From Saitoella complicata NRRL Y-17804 (Eukaryota; Ascomycota; Saitoellomycetes; Saitoellales; Saitoellaceae): 64,000 bases of DNA. The notes beneath the pieces were generated by a model. It was not told where the DNA came from. It did not search any database and worked only from the letters and a program-made list of their open reading frames with translations. Made by a program: the position numbers and the translations under genes. The stretch lies in contig NW_017567007.1 in assembly GCF_001661265.1 (NCBI RefSeq), forward strand, positions 1 through 64,000, written 5' to 3'. This document shows positions 28,881 through 38,911 of the stretch, one piece after another (within the stretch, counting starts at the first letter, position 1; every line of letters starts with the position of its first letter).

Positions 28881-31800
28881 ATGTCCCGTCGCACCTCCGC
28901 AACAGCCCACATCACCCCAATCCTCTCCGTCGAATCTTTCCGCCTCGCCCAAGCAAACTCCATAAAACGCCGATTCGAAGCCAACAACGACGGCGATGAC
29001 TCCGGCACCAACTTACGCCGCTCAAAACGCTCGAAGCGCCCCGTAGCTGGTGGAAGCGGTAGGAGGAGGGAAGTGGACAATCTACGAATCGAAATGCGTG
29101 ATGCACCAGTCGAGTTTCCGCACGACAAAGACGAAGAAGAACCCCCACTCCCACCGCCAAGCGAGGAAACAAAGCGCCTCAGACTCTACCTAGCCGAAAC
29201 CAAGCTCCCCTTCCACACCTGGGACAACGATGTCAACCGCGGCGGCGACTTCATCCCCGCCTACCTCCAAAAAGATCCCACCAACCCCGCTCCCCTCCGG
29301 CACGAAGACCTCTCCCGCCGTCTCCCGCTACCCATCGGCGACGGCGCATGGCAAGCGAGATTAGTCCACAACCCGAAAGAATTCGAGTTACATATCAAAA
29401 CCACGGGATGGATGAAGTTGGGGGTGTACCCGACTGCGCAGCTATTTAACCAGCATTGGCTCAAGTTGTTGCATTTACTCGTGAAGGAGGGATGGGTCGA
29501 GTTGGATGCGCATTTGGTCGGTACGGTACATCCCGCCCAATCCGCCGCCGAACACGCTGCGCTTGTCGAGGGTGGTCCCCAGGCCCCGCTTCGTCCAAAA
29601 CATATCTCGGGAAACCTCTATATCAACATCATCCTTTGCGGCCCCGCGATCGTTGACGCCATGCCGGGGGACGGATGGGTTCAGCCGAGTAATCTGGGGA
29701 GTGTGGGGTTTGCGATGCGCCAGCTTCTCGAATACGCACTCAAACAGGGAACCCTAATCTACGGCCCCGAAAACGACGCATACTTCCGCTCCACCCGAAC
29801 ATATTACGGCCCGGAAGACGAACTCGGCACAGACCTCGCCGCACTCCTCGAAGGCCTGCGTCCACCCCTCGACGCCCCCGAAATGGAACCTCTGAACGAC
29901 ATCATCCGCACAACCCTCTTTCCCTTTCAGAGAAAAGCATTGAAGTGGATGTACGACAAGGAAACTGGCGACAGGAAAGAGGATGTTTTGCATCCGCTTT
30001 GGAGGCCGATTGTGGGGGCTGAGGGCGCGAGGGAGTGTGCGATGGAGAGGATGCGGAAGAGGTTTGCGAAGGTTGGGGTGGACGTTGAGCTTGATGAGAA
30101 GACGGAGGAGGCCGGGAGGAGAGTAAACGGAGAGAAGGAGAAGGAGAAGGAGAACGTGGGGGTCAATGAAGAGGGAGAGGATGATGTGGTTGAGGTCAAG
30201 GAGGAGGAGGAGGAGGAGAAGAAGGTGATTCACATGAACGAACTAAGCGGAACTCTAACCTACACCCGCTTCACCGCCCCAAAATCGGAACCAGGCGGCC
30301 TCCTCGCCGACGAAATGGGCCTCGGAAAAACAGTCGAAGTACTCTCCCTCATCGCCTCCCACCCCTACTCCTTCTCCGCTCCCGATCCCTCCCGTTCATG
30401 GACACTGATTAATGAAATTAAGGCGGTGGAGGATCGACCGGTTGCGGTGGGTGCCACACTCATCGTCTGTCCCGCCGCGATTTTGGGACAGTGGTATGAT
30501 GAGACGGTCAAACATGCGCCTGGATTAGTGGCGAGGATGTATGAGGATCAGCGGCAGAGTTGGAAGTTGTTGAGTACGAGTGTTGATGCGAGGGGGTTTG
30601 CTCGTGCTGCATTCAGTGATTGTGATATTGTGTTTGTCACGTATGAGACGATTACGAGGGAATTGGCTAATTCGAATCGAGCGTCGAAGAGTCCGTTGTT
30701 GTGGGTGCATTGGTGGAGGGTGGTTATTGATGAGGCACAGATGGTCGCACAATCGAATTCTGCTGCAGCGATCATGGCGAATGAGTTATGGCGACGGAAT
30801 GGGTGGACGGTTACTGGAACTCCCTTCTCCACGGGGGTGAGCGACTTAGAGGGGTTATTGACTTTTTTGGATCATGACCCTTTTGCGAATCCTCAGGCGT
30901 TTCAGATGGTTGTTGAGGGATATCGGATGCGGAAGGAAACGGACAAGTTAAGGGGTTTGATGCCGAAGTTTATTTGGAGGCATGCGAAGGCGCATGTGAA
31001 GCACGAAATGAACGCGACGGAAACGAGGGATGAGACCCTTGAACTGGAGTTTACACGGATCGAAAAAGTCATCTATAACCAGCACGCGAAGAAGTTGAGG
31101 GATGCGCTCGTGAGGAGGATCCCGAGACGGGGTCATTTTCATCTGGATAGGGGGACCATGGGGGATTTGTTGAAGTTGAGGCAGATCTGTGATCATCCGC
31201 AGGTTGTTGGGGGAAACATGCCCGAAACACGAATGACGTTTGAGGCGATGTTGGATGGACTCATTAAGGAACAGGAGAAGCACCAGTATGGGTTGGAGGA
31301 TATTTATGTGCAGGATGTGACTGTATTGGCGTATGGAATCCACCACCGTACTGAAGTGTTGGCGAAGAAGGAGAAGTGGGAGGGCGGGAAGGCAAACATT
31401 GGGGTTAATGAGTTGAAGGGGCATTTGGAAAGGGTCCCGAGAATTTGTGATGAGAATGTTGCCAAGCTGAAGCAGGCGTATGGTAAAGCGGTTGCTGCTG
31501 AGAGAGTCAATGGTGATGGAAACGATGCTGACGAGCAGAGACACGCGAAAAGAATATTACTGTGGCAGAAGCAGAAGTTTTATGCGTTCGAGTACTTGTG
31601 CCTCTTTACCCAGGATCAAGAGGCGCTGGCGACGTTTCAGGACGCAAGGCAGGAGGCTGAAGACGCCATCACGGGCAAACTGGACGGAAACGAAATTCAC
31701 GACGCATTTTATGAATACAAAGACGGTGCAGTTATCGAGGATGACGCACAAGCTGAGGCTGCTGCTCAGGAACGCGGTCTGCGTCGTCGTGTTGGACAGG

Positions 31801-32987
31801 ATGGTCAGGAGATGCAGCGTATGCGACGGAGGGAACGGATCAAGATAATTAAGGAGGATTTGCCGGTTTTGGAGGCGAACGTGAAGGAGTGTTCGACAGT
31901 GTTGCAGGGTGTAACGAGTGAGTTGAGGTTCTTGCGAAGTCAGCGGGCGAATCACTTGAAGAGGGTTGGTAGAGGCGCAGAGTTGGTCGAGGCAGCGATG
32001 CCGGGGCTTGAGGAGGAGAACAAGAAAGAGGAACAACAGACGGCTGAGACGCAAGATGATGATATTTGTATCATCTGTCAGGAAGAACTCGGCGAAGCTA
32101 TCGAGATTGCTGCGACGCCCTGTGCGCATCGGTTCTGTTCGGATTGTATCGTGGGGTATTTCAAGCACATTCAGCGGGATATGAGGGACGAGAATGCGCG
32201 AGCGCCTTGTCCTGTTTGTCGACTCATGGTTGATGTGAAGCAGCTTGTTATCATTGATATGGACTCGAGTCCCGAGGATGCGGCTACCAGTTCCCTCATT
32301 GATCAGATTCAGGGCGATTTTGGGACCAAGATCTCGGCTTTGGTCTATGACATCAAGTCACGCATTGCGAAAGATCCCACGACAAAGGCTGTCGTGTTTT
32401 CCGCATTCAAGAAGATGCACAAGTTTATCCAATCTGCACTTCTCCAGAACGAGATCAGTGCCGTGAATTTTGCGCAGGATCGGTCGAAGGCGTTGCAGGC
32501 TATCAAGGAGAACGACGACGTCAACATGATCTTGGTTCCGATGAAGAACAAAGAGGGAGCGGCAGGGTTGACGTTGACAATGTGTAATGTCTGTTACCTC
32601 GTTGAACCCTCATTGAACCCTGGATTGGAGGACCAGGCGGTGGATCGGATCAACAGAATCGGACAGACACGCCCGACCACGACCATCCGCCTGGTGCTGA
32701 AGAACACCGTCGAGCCAAAGATCGTGGCACTTACCAAACGCAAACGCGAAGGTTCCCGCGTAGCGGCGGAACAGGCCGAGCAAGACCCTGACGTCGTTGT
32801 CACGCACGAGAACGGCGAACAGCGGGCGGCGCATTCGGCTCCCACACTCGACCAGGAAGCGATTGTTGCGAAGGAGATGTTAGCGCTGTTTGATATCGAG
32901 ATTCCAGAGGGGCAGAAGCTGGATGATGTTATTCATGTCGATGCGGTACCTCGCCGGAGGGGGAGGGGAGAGAGGAGGAGGAGGTAG
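28881..32987 (+). CDS. SNF2-family ATPase with RING finger (Irc20/SHPRH-like)
   Basis: A 1368-residue single-exon protein combining a DNA translocase with a ubiquitin-ligase RING; yeast Irc20 and human SHPRH have this layout and act in genome maintenance. Helicase motif I is GGLLADEMGLGKTVEVLSLI (about residue 475), and motif II reads VVIDEAQMV with DEAQ. There is a very acidic Glu/Lys-rich insert before motif I. After a coiled, charged region, the RING lies at about 1060-1113: CIICQEEL, CAHRFCSDCI, CPVCRLMV. The second RecA lobe follows with TKAVVFSAFKKMHKF, GLTLTMCNVCYLVEPS and QAVDRINRIGQT. The C-terminus is Arg-rich (RRRGRGERRRR). The order ATPase lobe 1, RING, lobe 2 fits the family. The start ATG at 28881 precedes MSRRTSATAHITPIL. 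Orthology to Irc20 is likely but was not tested. Confidence 0.88.
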   Translation: MSRRTSATAHITPILSVESFRLAQANSIKRRFEANNDGDDSGTNLRRSKRSKRPVAGGSGRRREVDNLRIEMRDAPVEFPHDKDEEEPPLPPPSEETKRLRLYLAETKLPFHTWDNDVNRGGDFIPAYLQKDPTNPAPLRHEDLSRRLPLPIGDGAWQARLVHNPKEFELHIKTTGWMKLGVYPTAQLFNQHWLKLLHLLVKEGWVELDAHLVGTVHPAQSAAEHAALVEGGPQAPLRPKHISGNLYINIILCGPAIVDAMPGDGWVQPSNLGSVGFAMRQLLEYALKQGTLIYGPENDAYFRSTRTYYGPEDELGTDLAALLEGLRPPLDAPEMEPLNDIIRTTLFPFQRKALKWMYDKETGDRKEDVLHPLWRPIVGAEGARECAMERMRKRFAKVGVDVELDEKTEEAGRRVNGEKEKEKENVGVNEEGEDDVVEVKEEEEEEKKVIHMNELSGTLTYTRFTAPKSEPGGLLADEMGLGKTVEVLSLIASHPYSFSAPDPSRSWTLINEIKAVEDRPVAVGATLIVCPAAILGQWYDETVKHAPGLVARMYEDQRQSWKLLSTSVDARGFARAAFSDCDIVFVTYETITRELANSNRASKSPLLWVHWWRVVIDEAQMVAQSNSAAAIMANELWRRNGWTVTGTPFSTGVSDLEGLLTFLDHDPFANPQAFQMVVEGYRMRKETDKLRGLMPKFIWRHAKAHVKHEMNATETRDETLELEFTRIEKVIYNQHAKKLRDALVRRIPRRGHFHLDRGTMGDLLKLRQICDHPQVVGGNMPETRMTFEAMLDGLIKEQEKHQYGLEDIYVQDVTVLAYGIHHRTEVLAKKEKWEGGKANIGVNELKGHLERVPRICDENVAKLKQAYGKAVAAERVNGDGNDADEQRHAKRILLWQKQKFYAFEYLCLFTQDQEALATFQDARQEAEDAITGKLDGNEIHDAFYEYKDGAVIEDDAQAEAAAQERGLRRRVGQDGQEMQRMRRRERIKIIKEDLPVLEANVKECSTVLQGVTSELRFLRSQRANHLKRVGRGAELVEAAMPGLEEENKKEEQQTAETQDDDICIICQEELGEAIEIAATPCAHRFCSDCIVGYFKHIQRDMRDENARAPCPVCRLMVDVKQLVIIDMDSSPEDAATSSLIDQIQGDFGTKISALVYDIKSRIAKDPTTKAVVFSAFKKMHKFIQSALLQNEISAVNFAQDRSKALQAIKENDDVNMILVPMKNKEGAAGLTLTMCNVCYLVEPSLNPGLEDQAVDRINRIGQTRPTTTIRLVLKNTVEPKIVALTKRKREGSRVAAEQAEQDPDVVVTHENGEQRAAHSAPTLDQEAIVAKEMLALFDIEIPEGQKLDDVIHVDAVPRRRGRGERRRR

Positions 32988-33283
32988 ACCGGAGTTGCTC
33001 TTGTCATTGCTATGCCCTTGCTATAACTATACATAGCCGTAGATACTATTCATATTCCTAACGAAACACATGTACCCAACGGCTACCCGCTTATCGGTGC
33101 GCACCGACCCGGGGGCTGGAGAACTGTCTCCGCACTGCAGCGGCAAAACTAGCCTCCGCGGAGCCCCAAACCCAAAGAACCCTGAGTAATGAATGCGCAG
33201 CTGGGCATCGATGAACCCGGGCCATCTCGTGCGTCGTACGATTCGACGACGTATACGCGAGGCTTCCTTCATAAACAACACCG
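32988..33283. other. Intergenic between SNF2 and Zn2Cys6 genes
   Basis: Short convergent-free gap holding the end of the SNF2 mRNA and the promoter of the next gene. Nothing else is seen. Confidence 0.4.
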
Positions 33284-35122
33284 ATGGCCGGATCAGCTTC
33301 TGGGAAATCAAATGCGAAACAGGCTGCCGTGATAAGGTCGTCGAGAGGACCGAGGAGTCGCGCGAGAGCGGCATGTCTGAATTGTCGAGAGAGGCATAGT
33401 AAGTGCGATGAGCAGCGGCCGGAGTGTCTGAATTGTAGGCGGTTTGGGGAGCAGTGTCGGTATGAGGAGAGGAATGTGTTCATTATGGAAGCGTACAATG
33501 CGACGCTGGCGAAGGATCAGTCGATACCGAGAACATTGGCTAGGAGACATACGATGCCCGGTGGAGGTGTGATCCAGCGTGATCTGGTCTTCCAAGATGA
33601 GACGTCGTCGATATCTTCCGAATATCGCGTCCTAGCAAACTCTCCTCCGCCACCAACACCACAATTTCCATCGCCTGCACCACTTACAATTCAGCACGAA
33701 TCAGTCGAATCACCCATCCACGCACCCTCTACCGAAGACTACATCAGGCGCCACTCCTTCTCCCCAAACACCCTCCCCCTAACCTCCCCCTCCATCGCCT
33801 CCATCGCAAGTCCCGCGGTCTCAGTCCACCAACCACCACCTCAACCCATCACAGACCCGACCGACACCTTCTTCTTCCGACGCTTCGTGGAGATCATCGC
33901 CGTTTGGTTCGACCTTTTCGATCGCGAGAAACATTTCGCGTTGGTGTTGCCGCATATCGCACTTGCGACGCCGGTGGTGATGAAAGCCGCTCTCGCATGT
34001 GCTGCGAGACAACATTCTCTCGTGACGGGGTACCCAACCGATCGTGCGCTAGAGTACTACAACGCCGCGATCCACCTCCTTCTCCCTATCCTCGCCTCCC
34101 CGACCCTCTCTTCTGACCCTGCGATTCTCGCCGCATGCCTGCTCCTCGGCCACTTCGAAATGATCGGTGAACGCTCCTCAGACTGGCAGTCCCACCTCTC
34201 CGGATCTCGTGGTCTTATCGTCAGCCATGGTTGGGATGGATCGAGTGGTGGGTTGGCACAGGCTTCGTTTTGGATTTATGCCAGGATGGATACGTGGGCT
34301 GCTATTGCGAGTGGGACGAGAATCAGGCATCCGTCACATCTATGGAGTCCGCCGCAGATGGGAACGGGAAAATTTGGGGATTGGGCGAATCGCATTACGT
34401 ATATTTTGGGGAAGGTGCACGAGTATCATGTTGAGGCACGAGAGGGGAGGGAAGATGTTTCGAAGTGGAGGGAGTTACGGAGCGAGCTCGATCGTTGGAA
34501 TAGGAGTCGTCCGGTTGTAGCTGAGCCGCTCAGCGTGTTTACGAACACCGCCGACTCCATGACCGATGAATCAGGAGGTGGACAGTGTGTGTTTGAGGTG
34601 AGCACATGGTATGCTGACTCTGCCGTCGCCTCCGCGATGCAGATGTACGATACCGCCAAGATCATCCTCTTCTGCGCACACCCGCTCTCCAACTCCTCCT
34701 CTGCTTTATCTCCGGGGGCTGGGGCTACTTCACGCTACGACCTCTTCCTAACCCACCCTTCAATCCCCCACGAAGCTCTCCGCGCAGCCCAGAGCATCGC
34801 CGACAACTCTATCCGCAACGATGGGCACATAGCCTGGGTTAACGCAACTGTCTCCCTTTTCATCTCCGGTAGACTCCTTCAAAGCGCAGCTCAGAGAAAG
34901 GCGTTGGTGAAGGTGTTAGAGGATGTGAGGAGTGAGACGGGGTGGTATGTCAAGGAGAGAATGGAGTGGTTGGTTAGGGAGTGGGGATGGGAGGGGGCTG
35001 CGTGGAGGGACATGGGGGAGGGGGAGTTGGAGGAGTTGGCGGGGAGGAGGGTGGATTCTGGGGGTGTTGAAAGGGCGTTGGTGAGGATGTTTGAGGGTGG
35101 GGTTGCAGGTGGAGAGTATTGA
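33284..35122 (+). CDS. Zn2Cys6 transcription factor
   Basis: A 612-residue single-exon fungal regulator. Residues about 32-59 form the zinc cluster: CLNCRERHSKC, then DEQRPEC, then LNCRRFGEQC, with spacing C-x2-C-x6-C-x6-C-x2-C-x6-C, preceded by a basic stretch (RSSRGPRSRARAA). A Ser/Pro-rich linker follows, with PSPAPLTIQ and HSFSPNTLPL. The rest is a helical Fungal_trans_2-like region (DTFFFRRFVEIIAVWFDLFD, HIALATPVVMKAALACAARQ). The AGTAAGTG inside the RHSKC codons looks like a splice donor, but the uninterrupted frame gives a perfect zinc cluster, so no intron is proposed. It is the only Zn2Cys6 gene near the GH13-transporter cluster, but lies 10 kb away with unrelated genes between. A role in maltose control is possible, not shown. 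Confidence 0.88.
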   Translation: MAGSASGKSNAKQAAVIRSSRGPRSRARAACLNCRERHSKCDEQRPECLNCRRFGEQCRYEERNVFIMEAYNATLAKDQSIPRTLARRHTMPGGGVIQRDLVFQDETSSISSEYRVLANSPPPPTPQFPSPAPLTIQHESVESPIHAPSTEDYIRRHSFSPNTLPLTSPSIASIASPAVSVHQPPPQPITDPTDTFFFRRFVEIIAVWFDLFDREKHFALVLPHIALATPVVMKAALACAARQHSLVTGYPTDRALEYYNAAIHLLLPILASPTLSSDPAILAACLLLGHFEMIGERSSDWQSHLSGSRGLIVSHGWDGSSGGLAQASFWIYARMDTWAAIASGTRIRHPSHLWSPPQMGTGKFGDWANRITYILGKVHEYHVEAREGREDVSKWRELRSELDRWNRSRPVVAEPLSVFTNTADSMTDESGGGQCVFEVSTWYADSAVASAMQMYDTAKIILFCAHPLSNSSSALSPGAGATSRYDLFLTHPSIPHEALRAAQSIADNSIRNDGHIAWVNATVSLFISGRLLQSAAQRKALVKVLEDVRSETGWYVKERMEWLVREWGWEGAAWRDMGEGELEELAGRRVDSGGVERALVRMFEGGVAGGEY

Positions 35123-35414
35123 GTTGAGTGAAGTAAGGGGAGAGCGAACGTTATGTGTTGTGAGGTACTGGAGTTTATCTGGGATTATCGGGATATTGGA
35201 GTTTCATTAACAATGTATTGAACTTAGTAGGTAGCATGGATATAGGGACTTGACCAGTCATATTGACGGACATTGAAGTACTTTGAACCTGGAAACATAT
35301 GTAATACCCGTTTCCTCGATGCTTGAGTTCCTGTGAAGCTTTTTGCTCTGGAAACATCCCGTCAAATGTATTGACCAAACGGGTACGGCATGAATCTTGC
35401 AAAAACATCAACCC

Positions 35415-35487
35415 TCCCCCGTGGTCTAGTGGTTATGATGCCCCCCTAGTAAGGGGGTGATCGCTGGTTCAAATCCGGCCGGGGGAA
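35415..35487 (+). tRNA. tRNA-Thr (anticodon AGT), copy 2
   Basis: Sequence identical to the copy at 5963-6035, with the same cloverleaf and CTAGTAA anticodon loop. The upstream 9-mer ACATCAACC is present one base before the gene. Downstream AATTCCCTTTTGC contains the TTTT terminator and matches the flank of copy 3, so copies 2 and 3 are probably the more recent pair. Confidence 0.95.
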
Positions 35488-36181
35488 TTCCCTTTTGCCC
35501 ATTTAGCTCAAAACCTTCTCGCTATCTGATCCCTTCTGTCTCCAGAACGACAGACAACATGCCGCCCTCCAATTGACCTCACACTTTTTCTCTCGGTTGA
35601 AGATCCGAGGTCAGGGCGCGCCGATTGCGCACCCCAGTACCAGCTCCCCGGCCGCGGAACAATGCTATCCCGATCTCCCTCCGTTCGTTCGTCAGAGGCT
35701 CTCGGCCCATGCCAATCGGGTTGGTCTCACGAACCCTCCCCAACGGCAATCGCAGCCTCAACGTCTTGAAAACGGAACCCTGAGCTCATACCGGTCCTAC
35801 GGAAGGCGCCAATCGCGCATCGCCGTCCAAGTCACATTCGTACGAATCGACTCATCTCGACTCTCCCTGCTGATCAAGGCTGGGTCGCTCCAATCGAATT
35901 TATGCCTCACTCGTGATGCGGGGGTGCGGAGAGGCGGAGTCCGGAGTCGTGCGTCGTACGTCGTACGCCCAGAGGTTACTAGCGACATGTGATGCGTGGG
36001 AGAAGCGGGGTATCTCCAATTGCTGAGTAAGCTGCTGCTGTGATGCTGCGTACGACCTCGGTGGTTATATAAATCACCGGATCCCTCCTCCTCTCGCTCT
36101 CGTTCCCCAGATCCTCGAGTACTTCCTCTTCGATCAATCACCCAACCTTCCGCTCAGATCAACTACATACAAACATCTACA
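35488..36181 (+). promoter_or_regulatory. Upstream region of the aldehyde dehydrogenase gene
   Basis: About 690 bases between the tRNA and the ATG at 36182. A TATA-box-like TATATAAAT lies at 36064-36072, followed by a CT-rich stretch and an A/C-rich leader ending CTACAATGGCC. The 139-codon frame at 35573-35992 lacks any recognisable feature and overlaps this region; I do not accept it as a gene. Confidence 0.6.
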
Positions 36182-37687
36182 ATGGCCGTTGACTCCATCG
36201 ACGTTCAGCTCCCCTCCGGCAAGTCCTACAAGCAGCCCATCGGTCTCTTCGTCAACAACGAATACATTCTCCCCAAGGCCGGCAAGAAGTTCGAGACCAT
36301 CAACCCCTCCACCGGAAAGCCTATCTGCGAAGTCTACGAAGCCAAGGAGGAAGATGTCGACGTCGCCGTCGAAGCCGCCGTCAAGGCCTTCAAGTTCGGT
36401 TCCGAGTACCGCAGCCTCACCTCTCAGGCCCGCGGAAAGCTCCTCACCAAGCTCGCTGACTTGATGGAGCGTGACGTTGAGGTTCTGGCTACAATTGAGT
36501 CCCTCGACAATGGAAAGTCAATCTCGATGGCGAGGATGGATGTTCAGTTGTCGGCGAACTGCATTAGGTACTATGGTGGCTGGTGCGACAAGATCCACGG
36601 AAAGACGATGGAGGTTGAGAATTCGAGGTTTATGTACACCCGTCACGAGCCCGTCGGTGTCTGTGGACAGATCATCCCCTGGAACTTCCCTCTCTTGATG
36701 TGGTCGTGGAAGATCGGACCTGCTATCGCCTGTGGTAACGTCGTTGTCCTGAAGACTGCCGAGCAGACTCCCCTCTCCGCCCTCAAGGCTTGCGAGTTGG
36801 TCAAGGAGGCTGGGTTCCCCGCTGGTGTCATCAACGTTCTTTCCGGCTTTGGTAAGATCGCCGGAGACGCCCTCGCCCGCCATGACAAGGTCGACAAGGT
36901 CGCCTTCACCGGCTCCACCGTCGTCGGTCGTGCAATCATGAAGGCCTCCGCCGAATCCAACCTCAAGAAGGTCACCCTCGAACTCGGCGGCAAGTCTCCC
37001 AACATCATCTTTAACGACGCCGACATCGATCAAGCCGTCAAGTGGTCCAACTTTGGTATCTACTACAACCACGGCCAATGCTGCTGTGCCGGATCCCGAA
37101 TCTACGTCCAAGAGGGTATCTACGACAAGTTCGTCCAGAAGTTCATCGAGACTGCGAAGGCTACTGTTGTCGGTGACCCATTCAAGGAGGACACCTTCCA
37201 GGGTCCTCAGGTTTCTCAGTTGCAGTTCGACCGTATCATGGGCTACATCCGCGCCGGACGCGACGAGGGTGCGAAGATCGAGATCGGAGGTGAGAGGCAC
37301 GGTGAGGAGGGCTACTTCATCCAACCCACCGTCATCACCAACGTCAACCAGAAGATGAAGATCATGCAAGAAGAGATCTTCGGTCCCGTTGTTGCTATCG
37401 CCAAGTTCACCGATATCGAGGACGTCATCGAGAAGGCACACGACACAACTTACGGTTTGGCTGCGGCTGTCTTTACGACCAACTTGAAGACTGCGATTCA
37501 GGTCTCGAACAGGCTTGAGGCTGGTACCGTTTGGGTTAACTCGTATAACACCATTCACCACCAGTTGCCGTTTGGTGGCTTCAAGCAATCTGGTATTGGA
37601 CGCGAGTTGGGCAAGTACGCCTTGCACGAGTACACTCACGTCAAGGGTGTTCACTTGAACTTGGAGATGCCGGCACCTATCTATTAA
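36182..37687 (+). CDS. Aldehyde dehydrogenase (NAD(P)+), AldA-like
   Basis: A 501-residue single-exon enzyme oxidising aldehydes such as acetaldehyde to acids. All family marks are present: the cofactor fold (GQIIPWNFPLLMWSWKIGPA, VAFTGSTVVGRAI), the active-site Glu in LELGGKSPNIIF, the catalytic Cys in the CCC of HGQCCCAGSRIYV, and the C-terminal motifs EEIFGPVVAIAKF and LPFGGFKQSGIGRELG. There is no targeting presequence, so it is probably the cytosolic ethanol/acetaldehyde enzyme. Length is normal for the family. Codon use is strongly biased to C- and G-ending codons, more so than in neighbouring genes, and with the clear TATA element this suggests high expression. Two tRNA-Thr copies in inverted orientation flank it at 35415 and 38080. 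Confidence 0.95.
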   Translation: MAVDSIDVQLPSGKSYKQPIGLFVNNEYILPKAGKKFETINPSTGKPICEVYEAKEEDVDVAVEAAVKAFKFGSEYRSLTSQARGKLLTKLADLMERDVEVLATIESLDNGKSISMARMDVQLSANCIRYYGGWCDKIHGKTMEVENSRFMYTRHEPVGVCGQIIPWNFPLLMWSWKIGPAIACGNVVVLKTAEQTPLSALKACELVKEAGFPAGVINVLSGFGKIAGDALARHDKVDKVAFTGSTVVGRAIMKASAESNLKKVTLELGGKSPNIIFNDADIDQAVKWSNFGIYYNHGQCCCAGSRIYVQEGIYDKFVQKFIETAKATVVGDPFKEDTFQGPQVSQLQFDRIMGYIRAGRDEGAKIEIGGERHGEEGYFIQPTVITNVNQKMKIMQEEIFGPVVAIAKFTDIEDVIEKAHDTTYGLAAAVFTTNLKTAIQVSNRLEAGTVWVNSYNTIHHQLPFGGFKQSGIGRELGKYALHEYTHVKGVHLNLEMPAPIY

Positions 37688-38007
37688 GGAAGGAGTCCTG
37701 TCGTCGAAGAGTGGTGAGGATTGTATGATTAGGACGGGTTTGTGTTTTGTTTGACTAGGGAGATATGTGTTGGCTTTGAGAGTCTGTCACTCCGGTAGTA
37801 CCGTGTTCTTGGTTCGCAGTCGTTTTCGATGATACCACAATATATCACATTCATATGGATCAATTCTCTCGTCGTATACACTCCATCCTCCTCTGTAAGA
37901 CGTATTGTAGGCCATGATGATGGAATGCAAGTGATAGGCAGTTTCGTACGAGGAAAGGAGTGTGGGCGACCTTGAAGGTTCGTCGCGGAAAAGGAGCAAA
38001 AAGGGAA

Positions 38008-38080
38008 TTCCCCCGGCCGGATTTGAACCAGCGATCACCCCCTTACTAGGGGGGCATCATAACCACTAGACCACGGGGGA
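38008..38080 (-). tRNA. tRNA-Thr (anticodon AGT), copy 3
   Basis: Reverse-strand copy identical in sequence to the two plus-strand copies. On its own strand it is preceded by ACATCAACC plus one base and followed by ATTCCCTTTTTGC, with a TTTTT terminator. Together with copy 2 it makes a 73-bp inverted repeat with arms 2.5 kb apart around the aldehyde dehydrogenase gene. Confidence 0.95.
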
Positions 38081-38911
38081 TGGTTGATGTTTGAGAATCT
38101 GCCAAAACATCAGCAAAGAAAATCCCAAACTCGGGTCAGGTATCGTCTTTCCCACGAACTTCGTCAACGCATGGACTCATCAGCTATGTAGCTGAAGACG
38201 GACAAGCGATATCCATAGCGCTTCAGTGATTATTTCTCTATTTAAGTAGTTCGAAGTGCTTCAGGGGAGTTGCAATCCAAGAAAGGAGAGGAAAGTAGTG
38301 GGGGGAAGCAATGGCATGGTGCAGCGAACACCACGGGCAAACCTCGGCTTCACATTGATTCTCTTTGGCTCTATGGACGTAGATCAGTTGAAGTGTTACG
38401 GAAGTAGACTTACTGGGATCTCGGGGCCCAACATACGATCCATTTTAATTTCCAACATCACCATTTTCTATTGTATAGCCCGATTATTTGTCGCGACCGA
38501 CTGACCTAGTTGGGATTCCGCATCAGATAACAGCACTGGACACAATATCCCCTTGGTATTAGCTTCAGGCAGCCTGTAATACATACTCTTCTTCGATACA
38601 TCACTTGGCCGGTCGATACAACGTCTTCGATTGCTCGGAAAGTGCCCACGATGTCGGCGTCTGCCAATCCGTCTTGGAAAGCTGGCTGCGACTGATTAGA
38701 AGTCTATGAGCATGAGGACCATCAATGTAGATGTGTAATCGTTCTGTACCAATTGACAAGTAAGGAGCACCATGTTCCTTAGCCTTGACATGAACGATGC
38801 GATACTGGTAGGTACACAATATAATGCAAAGCTGGCATTATTATTCATCTCATATGGTATAATAGTGCAACAACGAGATCAAAAAAGGTCAATGCTCCAT
38901 CTCATACTACT
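38081..38911. other. Gene-free stretch
   Basis: About 830 bases. The right part should contain the 3' end of the transporter gene, which is read leftwards. A few short frames occur without conserved content. No repeats or RNA genes were recognised. Confidence 0.45.

Noticed and set aside
33390-33410. Intron in the zinc cluster of the Zn2Cys6 gene
   Set aside because: AGTAAGTG looks like a donor, but reading through gives perfect Cys spacing.
35573-35992. 139-codon plus-strand frame upstream of the aldehyde dehydrogenase
   Set aside because: No conserved content; it lies in the promoter region before the TATA-like element.
36518-37654. Minus-strand frame of 378 codons opposite the aldehyde dehydrogenase gene
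   Set aside because: It mirrors strongly codon-biased coding DNA; the Asp/Val/Leu-rich product has no recognisable fold.
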